Positions 33,904 through 42,161 of a stretch of DNA of 56,851 nt are shown in pieces. The stretch comes from an uncultured Pelagibacteraceae bacterium. Its GTDB lineage: Bacteria > Pseudomonadota > Alphaproteobacteria > Pelagibacterales > Pelagibacteraceae. A program made the translations under genes and the position numbers. Under the pieces are notes generated by a model. It worked only from the letters and a program-made list of their open reading frames with translations. It searched no databases and was not told the DNA's origin. The stretch's first letter is position 1. Each line of letters starts with the position of its first letter. The stretch is from assembly GCA_902627805.1 (NCBI GenBank), contig CACOKN010000006.1, forward strand, positions 1 through 56,851, in the 5' to 3' direction.

Positions 33904-34690
33904 GATCTAATAGCTTAAATGTGTCTGTATTAACTTTTGGCTCTATTTTATGCCATAATTTAAATGCCTCTAGAGCCTGGTAAACAAACATCGTTTTTCC
34001 ATTTTCTGTTATGTATCCTAACTCTTTTCCAATTTTTAAAAAACTAGTTTCATGAGGATTATAAATTACGTCATAAAATAATTTATCATTTCCAAAACTT
34101 GGGAAATCTAAATTTATTATTTCGTTATTTAAACCAAGACTTGTAGCATTTATAATCATATGAAAATCAGTTAAATTTCCCCATTCTAAGATTTTGAGAT
34201 TATTAAATAAATCTCTCAAATTTTCTGCCTTTTCTCTAGTTCTATTACTAATCGTTATCTCTTGAACATGCATGTTTTTTAAGGCAAAAATTATTGAGGG
34301 TACTACACCACCGGCTCCTAAAATTAGAACTTTCTTACCTTTCACATTAAAGTTTAACTTTTTAATCGCAGTATCAAAACCAGCTATATCTGTATTGTGT
34401 CCAACTAAATCACCATTATCAAAAGTAATTGTGTTTACCGATTGGGTTTGTTCTGCCTCTGGGCTTAATTTATCTAAAAAAGGGATAACTGTTTTTTTAA
34501 AAGGGACAGTTACGTTGCAACCAGCTATTTTTTGTTCCTTAATATTTAGAATGAAATTTTTAATTTCATGATCCTCGAGTTTAATTTTGTCATATCTGGC
34601 ATCAATATTATTTTCTTTTAACCACCAGTTATGGAGCTTGGGAGACAAAGAATGATCAATCGGATTCCCTATAACAAAATATTTTTTCAT
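33896..34690 (-). CDS. aroE: shikimate dehydrogenase
   Basis: NADP-dependent reduction of 3-dehydroshikimate in the aromatic amino acid pathway. The 264 residues show the substrate-binding NPIDHSLSPKLHNWWL, GCNVTVPFKKTVIPFLD (catalytic Lys) and NTITFDNGDLVGHNTDIAGF (catalytic Asp), the nucleotide loop KKVLILGAGGVVPSIIFAL and the C-terminal GKTMFVYQALEAFKLW. It overlaps maf by four bases and coaE by eight, so the run is one transcript. Confidence 0.97.
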   Translation of the reverse strand: MKKYFVIGNPIDHSLSPKLHNWWLKENNIDARYDKIKLEDHEIKNFILNIKEQKIAGCNVTVPFKKTVIPFLDKLSPEAEQTQSVNTITFDNGDLVGHNTDIAGFDTAIKKLNFNVKGKKVLILGAGGVVPSIIFALKNMHVQEITISNRTREKAENLRDLFNNLKILEWGNLTDFHMIINATSLGLNNEIINLDFPSFGNDKLFYDVIYNPHETSFLKIGKELGYITENGKTMFVYQALEAFKLWHKIEPKVNTDTFKLLDHD

Positions 34691-35271
34691 TCGTAATTAC
34701 TCAAGTATTGTTTTAACTTTTTAATCGGTAAACCCATTATAGTGTCTTCATCCCCATCAATATTTAAGAATAATTTTCTACCCTCTCCTTCAATTTGATA
34801 AACGTTGTAAGCATATAGTGCTTCATCTGTAATTTTTGACAAATAACTTTTTAGCTCTTCTAAACCAAATTGTTTCATTGTTAAAGTTGCTTTATCAGTG
34901 TAATTCCAAATCATGGCTCCATTTTGAGAGATACAAACTGAACTAATGAGATTGTGTTTTTTTCCATTTAGTTTTTTTAAAATTTCTAAAGCTTGATCTC
35001 TATTTATAGGTTTAGAAATTAATTCGCCCTCTAAATCTATTACACTATCAGCACCTATTACTAAAAAGCCCTCGTTTTTTTGACTAACCTTATTTGCTTT
35101 TAATTCAGCTAAATTTTTTGATATTAATTCAGGAGATGCTTTTTCTTTAATTAAACTTTCTTTGACAATATCTTCATCTAAATAAGAATTTTGTACCTCG
35201 GTGGATATGTTATTATCATCCAGAATTTGCTTTCTTACTTTGCTTTTTGAAGCAAGGATAATCTTAACCAT
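34687..35271 (-). CDS. maf: Maf-family nucleotide pyrophosphatase
   Basis: A 194-residue Maf/YhdE/YceF protein; family members hydrolyse dTTP, UTP or modified pyrimidine nucleotides and act as house-cleaning enzymes. Diagnostic are IILASKSKVRKQILDD at the start, the VIGADSVIDLEGELISKP core, and AYNVYQIEGEGRKLFLNIDG with MGLPIKKL. Which nucleotide is used cannot be told. It overlaps ppsR by eight bases, an arrangement known in other Alphaproteobacteria. Confidence 0.93.
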   Translation of the reverse strand: MVKIILASKSKVRKQILDDNNISTEVQNSYLDEDIVKESLIKEKASPELISKNLAELKANKVSQKNEGFLVIGADSVIDLEGELISKPINRDQALEILKKLNGKKHNLISSVCISQNGAMIWNYTDKATLTMKQFGLEELKSYLSKITDEALYAYNVYQIEGEGRKLFLNIDGDEDTIMGLPIKKLKQYLSNYE

Positions 35272-36088
35272 TGTTTTTATATATTTCGTATATTTTAATA
35301 ATTGAAGCAGCAGTTTCTTCGACTGATTTTCTTGTTACATCTATTGTTGGCCACTTATATTTTTTAAAAGTGTTTTTAGCGTCCTCAACCTCTTTTTTAA
35401 TTTTAGATAAGTCTATATAAGATTTATTCTGAGAATCTTTTAATGAATTCATTCGATTTTTTCTAATATCAACTAATCTTTCTGGTTCTGTACTTAATCC
35501 AACAATACAAGCAAGATTGGGATCTTCTTTTAAAATTTCAGGAATAGAATTTTCATTTACTAAAGGAATATTAGATATTTTAAACCCTTTGTTTGCCAAA
35601 TAAATCGAGGTTGGTGTTTTACTAGTCCTACTAACCCCCAACAAAATGATGTCTGATTTTTTAATGTCTTTAACTAAATTTCCATCATCATGGTTCATTG
35701 TAAATTGAATTGCCTCAATCTTTTTGTAATACTCATCATTGAGCGTATATTGACCACTGGGTTGGTGAGATGCTTTTTGATTAAGTAATTTTGAGAAACT
35801 TAAAATTAAATCTCCCAGAACACCAAAACAGGGTATTTTTTTTTCTTCACTGTTTCTTGCAAGATGTTTTGCAAGGCTGCTATCTACAATTGAATATAAA
35901 ATTATAGAATTTTGATTTTTCTGAGCATTAGATAGAATCTTTAAAATTTGGTTTTCTGTTCTTGTAAAAGAATAAGTGTGTATTTTGTAATCTATATTTT
36001 TAAATTGAGCTTTAATTGCAGTAAAAATTCTGTCTAATGTTTCACCAGTGGAATCAGATATAAGATAAATTTGATAAGTATTACTCAT
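35264..36088 (-). CDS. ppsR: PPDK/PEP synthase regulatory kinase-phosphorylase (DUF299)
   Basis: Bifunctional ADP-dependent kinase and phosphate-dependent phosphorylase controlling pyruvate phosphate dikinase or PEP synthase. The 274-residue product has IYLISDSTGETLDRIFTAI, the SFTRTENQI segment, ALDYALNDEY-like YTLNDEYYKKIEAIQFTMNH, the atypical P-loop LLGVSRTSKTPTSIYLANKG and IVGLSTEPERLVDIR. It is the first gene of the leftward run and faces hemE across the candidate origin. Confidence 0.95.
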   Translation of the reverse strand: MSNTYQIYLISDSTGETLDRIFTAIKAQFKNIDYKIHTYSFTRTENQILKILSNAQKNQNSIILYSIVDSSLAKHLARNSEEKKIPCFGVLGDLILSFSKLLNQKASHQPSGQYTLNDEYYKKIEAIQFTMNHDDGNLVKDIKKSDIILLGVSRTSKTPTSIYLANKGFKISNIPLVNENSIPEILKEDPNLACIVGLSTEPERLVDIRKNRMNSLKDSQNKSYIDLSKIKKEVEDAKNTFKKYKWPTIDVTRKSVEETAASIIKIYEIYKNNG

Positions 36089-36369
36089 GTATAAAGTGTT
36101 AATAATTTTGTTTTATTTAAACAAAATTGATTAATTTTATAAATTTTAAATTTATGTTGTAAAACATAGCTTTTATTAACATTATTGAACATTTGTATAA
36201 AGTTTTTCATTAAATTGAATTATTGTTAATAAGCTTCAATATTACTTATATATATATCAAAAATTTAGCTTTAAATGTTAATAACCGGTTTATAAAATGT
36301 ATATAAAATTTAATCCACATATTTCACAACTCATACTACAAATACTGTTAAATAAATTTAATTAATAAT
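36089..36369. other. candidate chromosomal replication origin (oriC) between ppsR and hemE
   Basis: A 281-base gene-free stretch of about 15% GC by hand count (43 G or C). It holds four exact copies of one nonamer: TGTTAATAA at 36097, 36224 and 36276 and its complement TTATTAACA at 36173, spaced 76, 51 and 52 bases. TTATTAACA differs from the DnaA box TTATTCACA at one base. A further near match, TAATCCACA, is at 36311, an alternating TATATATAT run at about 36248-36257 could ease unwinding, and a dyad TATGTT/AACATA lies at 36153-36168. Genes diverge from here on both sides. In Caulobacter and Rickettsia the origin is next to hemE, which supports the call. Confidence 0.7.
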
Positions 36370-37371
36370 ATGTCTGACATTAAAAAAGTTATTAGGGATA
36401 AAAAGACAGATCTAAATCCTATATGGATAATGAGACAAGCTGGAAGATATTTACCAGAATTTAGAAAGATCAGAGAGAAAAATACTAATTTTATCAAATT
36501 ATGTTTAAATTCTAATTTATCAGCCGAAATAACACTTCAACCACTCAAAAGATTTGACTTAGATGCTGCCATAATTTTTTCTGATATATTAATTTTACCT
36601 TACGGATTAAACCAAAAAGTAGAATTTGTAAAAAATGTTGGTCCTATTCTTGGGGATTTAAATTTTGATCAAATATCTAAATCTACAGAAAACGTTTTTA
36701 CCGAAAAAGTTAATTCAGTCTATAAAGCGATTAATTTAGTCCAAAATAATAAACTCACTGAAAACAAAAGCACCATAGGTTTTGTTGGTGCACCATGGAC
36801 ATTGCTAGTTTATATGTTGAATAAAAAATCACCTAAACAGGGTTTAGAAAAGAGTTTTTTTGAAAACGATGTTTTAATAACAGAAATATTAAAAATAATA
36901 GAAAAGTTTCTAAAGATACACATTAAAAATCAAATAAATAGTGGTGCTGAAATTATCCAAATTTTTGATAGTTGGGCAGGATTATTAGATAACAAAGACC
37001 TCGGTAAATATGTTTATAATCCGACCTCTTCTTTAGTGGAATTCACTAAAACGCTTGGTGTACCTGTTATATGTTTCCCAAGAGGTATTAAAGATTATAA
37101 GAAATATTGTGAAATTATTCAGCCAGATGTTATCTGTATCGATTATGAAATTGACCCCAATCAAATTGCAAAGAACATAAAAATACCTATTCAGGGAGGC
37201 ATGAATCCTCAAATTTTATTGACTGATAAAGAAAATTTAAAAAAAGAGGCAAAAAAATATCTAGATATATTTAAAGATCATCCGTATATCTTTAATTTGG
37301 GTCATGGTGTTTTGCCGGAGACGAGCCCTAGTATGATGGAGTATTTGGTTAAAATAGTAAAAGATTATTAA
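36370..37371 (+). CDS. hemE: uroporphyrinogen decarboxylase
   Basis: Converts uroporphyrinogen III to coproporphyrinogen III. The 333-residue barrel shows PIWIMRQAGRYLPEFRKIRE (the Arg residues that bind substrate), AAIIFSDILILPYGLNQKVEF (catalytic Asp), GFVGAPWTLLVYML, IFDSWAGLL and NLGHGVLPETSP. It is the first rightward gene after the candidate origin, followed by hemH after three bases. The promoter must lie within the origin region. Confidence 0.97.
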   Translation: MSDIKKVIRDKKTDLNPIWIMRQAGRYLPEFRKIREKNTNFIKLCLNSNLSAEITLQPLKRFDLDAAIIFSDILILPYGLNQKVEFVKNVGPILGDLNFDQISKSTENVFTEKVNSVYKAINLVQNNKLTENKSTIGFVGAPWTLLVYMLNKKSPKQGLEKSFFENDVLITEILKIIEKFLKIHIKNQINSGAEIIQIFDSWAGLLDNKDLGKYVYNPTSSLVEFTKTLGVPVICFPRGIKDYKKYCEIIQPDVICIDYEIDPNQIAKNIKIPIQGGMNPQILLTDKENLKKEAKKYLDIFKDHPYIFNLGHGVLPETSPSMMEYLVKIVKDY

Positions 37372-37374
37372 GAT

Positions 37375-38487
37375 ATGGATTATTCACATCCCAAAAGAAA
37401 AACTAAAGTTGTATTTGTTCAGCTTGGTTCACCTTCTGCGCCGACAACAAAAGCTCTAAGAAAATATTTACGTAAATTTTTAGGAGATCCAAGAGTTATA
37501 GATATTAATCCATGGCTGTGGAAAATAATTTTAAATTTTTTTGTTTTACCTTTTCGCCCACAAAAATCAGCCAAACTGTATGCCAGAATTTGGGATGGTA
37601 AGAACTTTCCTTTAATAACTAATACAAGGGATTTTACAAAAAATGTAAGTAAAGAACTTAAAAAAATTGATCCAGAGGGATATGTGGAGGTAAATCATGC
37701 TTTTCTTTTATCACCCCCATATGTAAATGAAGTTTATGATAGTTGGGAAGAGGATTTAAAGAAAGGTGTTGGCGCCACAAAACTTCTTGTTATCCCAATG
37801 TTTCCGCAATATTCCGAAAGCACAATTGCTTCAGGTGTTGACGCTTTGGCAAAAGAACTGTCGAAAAGAGTAAAGATTCCTACTTTTGAAGTAATAACAA
37901 ACTTTCATAGAACTCATGCATTTATAGATAATTCTGTTAATCAGGTTGATGCGAAATTAAATGAATTGATTAATCAAGGTAAAAAAATTGATAGTTTGAT
38001 AATCACCTTTCATGGAATGCAAAAAAGAAGAATTGTTTATAAAGGTGATGATTATTATAGACACTGTTATGAAACATTCTGTCTGATTACAAAAAATTTA
38101 AAAAATATAAAGCCTGATCAGTGCATGATGAGTTTTCAAAGTCGATTTGGCTCAGAGGAATGGATAACTCCTTATACCGAGGATATAGTTAAAGGCTTAA
38201 TATCAGAAGGAAAAAAAGAAATTGCAATTTATTCACCAAGTTTTGTTGCAGATTGCTTGGAAACTACAGATGAGCTAGGCCACGAATTAGTTAACGAAGC
38301 AAAAGAATTAGGTGGCAATATTTATCCTGTAGAATGTCTTAATACTAATAAGAATTGGTGTAAAGATTTTGCAAAATATACTTTTATTCAAGCAGAGGGA
38401 TCGGCGCAAGACAAAGAGGACATAGAATATAAGCTTGAGAAAAAATATTATGAAAAAATGCCTCAACAAATAATGGATAAATCCTAG
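37375..38487 (+). CDS. hemH: ferrochelatase
   Basis: Inserts ferrous iron into protoporphyrin IX. The 370 residues show VVFVQLGSPSAPTTKALRKY, FLGDPRVIDINPWLW, IPMFPQYSESTIASGVD, the metal-site His in SLIITFHGMQKR and the second conserved block YSPSFVADCLETTDELG with the catalytic Glu. Length is normal. It lies between hemE and hemG, so decarboxylation, the quinone-linked oxidation and iron insertion are encoded together, with an aerobic or other coproporphyrinogen oxidase elsewhere. Confidence 0.96.
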   Translation: MDYSHPKRKTKVVFVQLGSPSAPTTKALRKYLRKFLGDPRVIDINPWLWKIILNFFVLPFRPQKSAKLYARIWDGKNFPLITNTRDFTKNVSKELKKIDPEGYVEVNHAFLLSPPYVNEVYDSWEEDLKKGVGATKLLVIPMFPQYSESTIASGVDALAKELSKRVKIPTFEVITNFHRTHAFIDNSVNQVDAKLNELINQGKKIDSLIITFHGMQKRRIVYKGDDYYRHCYETFCLITKNLKNIKPDQCMMSFQSRFGSEEWITPYTEDIVKGLISEGKKEIAIYSPSFVADCLETTDELGHELVNEAKELGGNIYPVECLNTNKNWCKDFAKYTFIQAEGSAQDKEDIEYKLEKKYYEKMPQQIMDKS

Positions 38488-38497
38488 CATTGTACCA

Positions 38498-39025
38498 ATG
38501 CCAGAAACTTTAATTATTTATTCAAGCACTGATGGTCATACCAAAAATATTTGTGAGAGGTTAGCTAATTTTTTTAGTAATACTAATGCTGCTAAAGTTA
38601 TATCCTTATCTGAAGCAACTAAATTTGATTTATCTAAATTTAACCAAATTGTTATTGGAGCAAGTATACGATATGGTAAATATTCAAAAGATCTTTATAA
38701 ATTTATAAACTTAAATAAAGATATTTTGGAACAAAAAAACAGCGTTTTTTTTTCAGTAAATGTAGTAGCAAGAAAACCAGAAAAAAATACACCAGACACC
38801 AATCCTTACGTTAAAAAATTTCTTAGAGTTTCTAAATGGAAGCCAAAAAAAATTGGTGTATTTGCGGGAAAAGTAGATTATCCAAATTATGGTCTTTTTG
38901 ATAAATATGCTATTAAACTTATTATGTTTTTAACTAATGGCCCAACAGACACCTCGCAATCATATGAATTCACCGATTGGTCAAAAGTAGATGGTTTTGC
39001 AAGAGAATTAGATTTAAATTCTTAA
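38498..39025 (+). CDS. hemG: HemG-type protoporphyrinogen IX oxidase (flavodoxin-like)
   Basis: Oxidises protoporphyrinogen IX to protoporphyrin IX, passing electrons to quinone. The 175 residues fold as a long-chain flavodoxin with FMN-binding LIIYSSTDGHTKNICERLA and match E. coli HemG closely by memory: VIGASIRYGKY, FFSVNVVARKPEKNTPDTNPY, KKFL...SKWKP, VDYPNYGLFDKYAIKLIMF and TDWSKVDGFARE. The last third contains the HemG-specific insert, so a generic flavodoxin is unlikely. Most Alphaproteobacteria use the unrelated membrane protein HemJ, often at this same place between hemH and rho. The gene ends 113 bases before rho. Confidence 0.93.
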   Translation: MPETLIIYSSTDGHTKNICERLANFFSNTNAAKVISLSEATKFDLSKFNQIVIGASIRYGKYSKDLYKFINLNKDILEQKNSVFFSVNVVARKPEKNTPDTNPYVKKFLRVSKWKPKKIGVFAGKVDYPNYGLFDKYAIKLIMFLTNGPTDTSQSYEFTDWSKVDGFARELDLNS

Positions 39026-39078
39026 AAAAATGTCTCAAAACAAGTAATTTCAGTGTTTAATTAAATAAAGCAAAACTC

Positions 39079-39106
39079 TTGTAAAAGTTGTAATAGTATA
39101 TATATT
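39079..39106 (+). promoter_or_regulatory. sigma-70-type promoter candidate of rho
   Basis: TTGTAA (39079-39084), 16-base spacer, TATATT (39101-39106). The predicted transcript starts near 39113, leaving about 26 bases before the rho ATG at 39139, too short for the long autoregulatory leader known in E. coli. Confidence 0.5.
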
Positions 39107-39138
39107 AGAAATATTATTAAATTCTTAATAATTCAATC

Positions 39139-40407
39139 ATGAACATCCAAGAATTAAAACTTAAATCATCTGAACAACTTATTACACAAGCCGAAGAGCT
39201 TGGAATAGAAAATGCAAGTACTTTAAGAAAACAGGAAATACTTTTTGCAATTTTAAAAAAAGTCGCTGAAAAAGAGGAAATAACTGGCGCTGGTGTACTT
39301 CAATTGCTTCAAGATGGCTTCGGTTTTTTAAGGGCTATGGAGTCAAATTATTTACCAGGTCCAGATGATATTTATGTGAGCCCAAGTCAAATAAGAAAAT
39401 TTGGTCTAAGAACAGGCGATACTGTTGAGGGACCAGTAAGAGCCCCAAAAGAAGGGGAAAGATATTTTGCATTATTACAAGTAAGTAAAATTAACTTCGA
39501 AGAACCGGATAAATCTAGACATAAAATTGCTTTTGACAATTTAACTCCCTTATATCCAGATAAACAACTCGTTATGGAGGTAGAGCAAGTAAAACCAGAT
39601 AAAAAACAAGATTTAACTCCAAGACTTATTGATCTGGTAAGTCCTATTGGTAAAGGTCAAAGATCAATTATTATCTCGCCCCCTAAAGCAGGTAAAACCA
39701 TGATTTTACAAAGTATAGCTAACTCAATAGCAAAAAATTATCCTGAATGTTACTTAATCGTTTTGTTGATCGATGAGAGACCTGAGGAAGTGACTGATAT
39801 GCAAAGAACTGTTAAAGGAGAAGTGATTAGTTCAACTTTTGATGAGCCTGCTCAACGTCATGTAGCAGTAGCTGAGATGGTAATAGAAAAAGCTAAAAGA
39901 TTAACAGAACATAAAAAGGATGTTGTTATATTATTAGACTCAATAACAAGACTAGGAAGAGCTTATAACGCTGTAATACCAAGCTCAGGAAAGGTTTTGA
40001 CAGGTGGTGTCGATGCGAATGCACTTCAAAGACCAAAGAGATTTTTTGGTGCTGCTAGAAATATTGAGGAAGGTGGATCACTAACTATTATTTCTACAGC
40101 ACTAATTGATACTGGTAGTAGGATGGATGAAGTAATTTTTGAGGAATTTAAAGGAACTGGTAATAGTGAAACTGTCCTAGATAGAAAAATTGCAGATAAA
40201 AGAATTTACCCAGCAATCGATATTACTAAATCGGGCACTAGAAGAGAGGAGTTGTTATTTGATAAAAATGATCTTCAAAAAATGAATGTTTTAAGAAGAA
40301 TTATTGCTCCGATGGGCACAATGGATGCAATAGAATTTATTAATTCTAAATTAAAAGACACTAAAAATAATGCTGAATTTTTCAATTCAATGAATAAACC
40401 AGCTTAA
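39139..40407 (+). CDS. rho: transcription termination factor Rho
   Basis: Hexameric RNA-dependent ATPase that ends transcription. The 422 residues begin directly with the helical [20 protein letters not shown], then the RNA-binding cold-shock-like domain ([39 protein letters not shown]), Walker [13 protein letters not shown] (about residue 183), [14 protein letters not shown], the Q-loop and R-loop ([20 protein letters not shown]) and [13 protein letters not shown]. No large N-terminal insertion is seen. Because I find only two strong intrinsic terminators in the window, Rho-dependent ends are probably important in this genome. Confidence 0.98.
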   Translation: MNIQELKLKSSEQLITQAEELGIENASTLRKQEILFAILKKVAEKEEITGAGVLQLLQDGFGFLRAMESNYLPGPDDIYVSPSQIRKFGLRTGDTVEGPVRAPKEGERYFALLQVSKINFEEPDKSRHKIAFDNLTPLYPDKQLVMEVEQVKPDKKQDLTPRLIDLVSPIGKGQRSIIISPPKAGKTMILQSIANSIAKNYPECYLIVLLIDERPEEVTDMQRTVKGEVISSTFDEPAQRHVAVAEMVIEKAKRLTEHKKDVVILLDSITRLGRAYNAVIPSSGKVLTGGVDANALQRPKRFFGAARNIEEGGSLTIISTALIDTGSRMDEVIFEEFKGTGNSETVLDRKIADKRIYPAIDITKSGTRREELLFDKNDLQKMNVLRRIIAPMGTMDAIEFINSKLKDTKNNAEFFNSMNKPA

Positions 40408-40417
40408 AATTTTTTTA

Positions 40418-42094
40418 ATGGTGTCAATTCAAAACCTTGAATTTGAATTACAGGATTTATTTAGAGAAAAAAAGTACTCAGAGATAATTTTTGAAATTAC
40501 TACCAAAACGAAAGAAGAAGAGAGGAATGCAGGATTATTTGTTTTATTAGGTATCAGCAGGATTTCTTTAAATAAAAAAAATAAAAATCAAGTGCAATTA
40601 GCTTTAAATGATTTCAAGAAAGGATATCTTAAAGAAAAAACGAGTGAAAATGGCTATAACGCATTAGTAAATTTAGTCCTCGCAAGTGCAATTTTAAGTG
40701 ATTTTGAAAATACAAACGTTGATTTCAATGAAATAAAAAATTTTTATAAAGACTTACCAAAACATTTTCAAAAAAAAAGAGAGATTAATATAGCAATGAC
40801 ATCAATATGCTCAAAATTTGTTGAGCATGAAGCTATGTTATTGCATCTTGAAAAGGTTGTTAATTCAGGTGATTTTATATCTAATGATTTATGTAACTAT
40901 GGTTACTGGAGATGTTTTGATAAAAACTGGACACAAAGTGAATTTTTTGAATATGGTAAATTTGTAGATAATAATTTGCCAGAATATCCTCAAGACCAAA
41001 TAGTTAAATTAGTCAGTAAAAAAAATAAAAAAATTAAACTGGGTATTTTATCAGCAGATTTAAAAAGTGGACATTCAATAACCTTTTTTTTGAAAACTAT
41101 TCTCTTAAATTATAATAAAGATGAAATAGAAATTTATTTATTTTCAAATCAAATTGATTTCAACTCTATATCAAAAGAAATTACTGATTCAGTTTATAAA
41201 ACCATCGATATAAGTAAATTAAGTGATTTAAATGCTTTTAACAAAATAAGGGAATTTAATTTGGATTTAATGATAGATGTAATGGGCTATACGTCTAGAA
41301 ATAGGATTGGATTATTTAAAAATAGAATTGCAAAAAAACAAGCGCTATGGATGGGTTATTGTAATACAACAGGATTAAAAAATATGGATTATATCATCAC
41401 TGATAGGAATTTAATTTACGAAAATGAAAAAAAATTCTACTCAGAAAAAGTTTTGTATTTACCAGAAATTTGGAATACTCATTGTGGTTTTGATTTTAAA
41501 AGAAAAGAAAAGCCCCCTCCATTAATAAAAAATAATTATATTACTTTTGGATCATTCAACAACCCTGCAAAAATTAATGAAAATGTTATTACTTGTTGGT
41601 CAAAAATTTTAAAAGAAATAAAAAATTCTAAATTAATAATTAAATGTTCAAATGACAAAAAAAAATTAGATAGAATTCAAACATCGATGAAAAAAAAGGG
41701 TATTTTAGACTCAATAATTTTCCATAAAAGATTTGAAGATAAAAAAGATCATCTCAACTTATATAATGAGGTGGATATTGCCCTTGACACATTCCCTTAT
41801 AATGGTGTGACTACATCATTTGAGGCCATATGGATGGGGGTGCCTGTTTTAACGATGGCCGGGTATAATTTTAATTCAAGATGTGGAGAATCGATAAATA
41901 AAAATTTGAATATGGAACAACTGATTGCTAATGATGAGGATGATTATGTGTCAAAAGCTGTGAGTTTGTCCCGTGAAAGAGAGAGATATATAAATCTTAG
42001 AAAATCTTTATTTGAAGATGCAATAAAAAGTCCTTTATTTGACGGAAATAAATTTACAGAAAATTTCTTTAAATTATTGAAAGAAGTGATTTAA
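40418..42094 (+). CDS. SPINDLY/OGT-type glycosyltransferase, first tandem copy
   Basis: A 558-residue GT41-family protein transferring a sugar (GlcNAc or fucose in known members) to Ser/Thr of proteins. The N-terminal about 200 residues are helical and degenerate, in the place of the tetratricopeptide repeats. The catalytic part starts at LGILSADLKSGHSITFFLKT (His about residue 218, aligning with OGT His 498), continues with WMGYCNTTGLKNMDYIITD, and TFGSFNNPAKINENV holds the catalytic Lys (OGT Lys 842 position). The sugar-nucleotide block is DTFPYNGVTTSFEAIWMGVP followed by TMAGYNFNSR. It lies 10 bases after rho and is followed by a paralogue; mnmE comes after. Confidence 0.88.
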   Translation: MVSIQNLEFELQDLFREKKYSEIIFEITTKTKEEERNAGLFVLLGISRISLNKKNKNQVQLALNDFKKGYLKEKTSENGYNALVNLVLASAILSDFENTNVDFNEIKNFYKDLPKHFQKKREINIAMTSICSKFVEHEAMLLHLEKVVNSGDFISNDLCNYGYWRCFDKNWTQSEFFEYGKFVDNNLPEYPQDQIVKLVSKKNKKIKLGILSADLKSGHSITFFLKTILLNYNKDEIEIYLFSNQIDFNSISKEITDSVYKTIDISKLSDLNAFNKIREFNLDLMIDVMGYTSRNRIGLFKNRIAKKQALWMGYCNTTGLKNMDYIITDRNLIYENEKKFYSEKVLYLPEIWNTHCGFDFKRKEKPPPLIKNNYITFGSFNNPAKINENVITCWSKILKEIKNSKLIIKCSNDKKKLDRIQTSMKKKGILDSIIFHKRFEDKKDHLNLYNEVDIALDTFPYNGVTTSFEAIWMGVPVLTMAGYNFNSRCGESINKNLNMEQLIANDEDDYVSKAVSLSRERERYINLRKSLFEDAIKSPLFDGNKFTENFFKLLKEVI

Positions 42095-42161
42095 TTTATA
42101 TATAAAATTTTATTTACTATATAATTAGTTAATCTGATAAGAAAGATTGCCTAAAATTAAA

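Noticed and set aside
36153..36168. TATGTT/AACATA hairpin in the origin region as a terminator
   Set aside because: Short AT-only stem with no T run; better viewed as part of the AT-rich origin structure.
36248..36257. TATATATAT run as a microsatellite
   Set aside because: Too short to be a variable repeat in a genome this AT-rich; noted only as a possible unwinding element.
42147..42161. TTG start for the second glycosyltransferase
   Set aside because: The paralogue aligns from the ATG at 42162.
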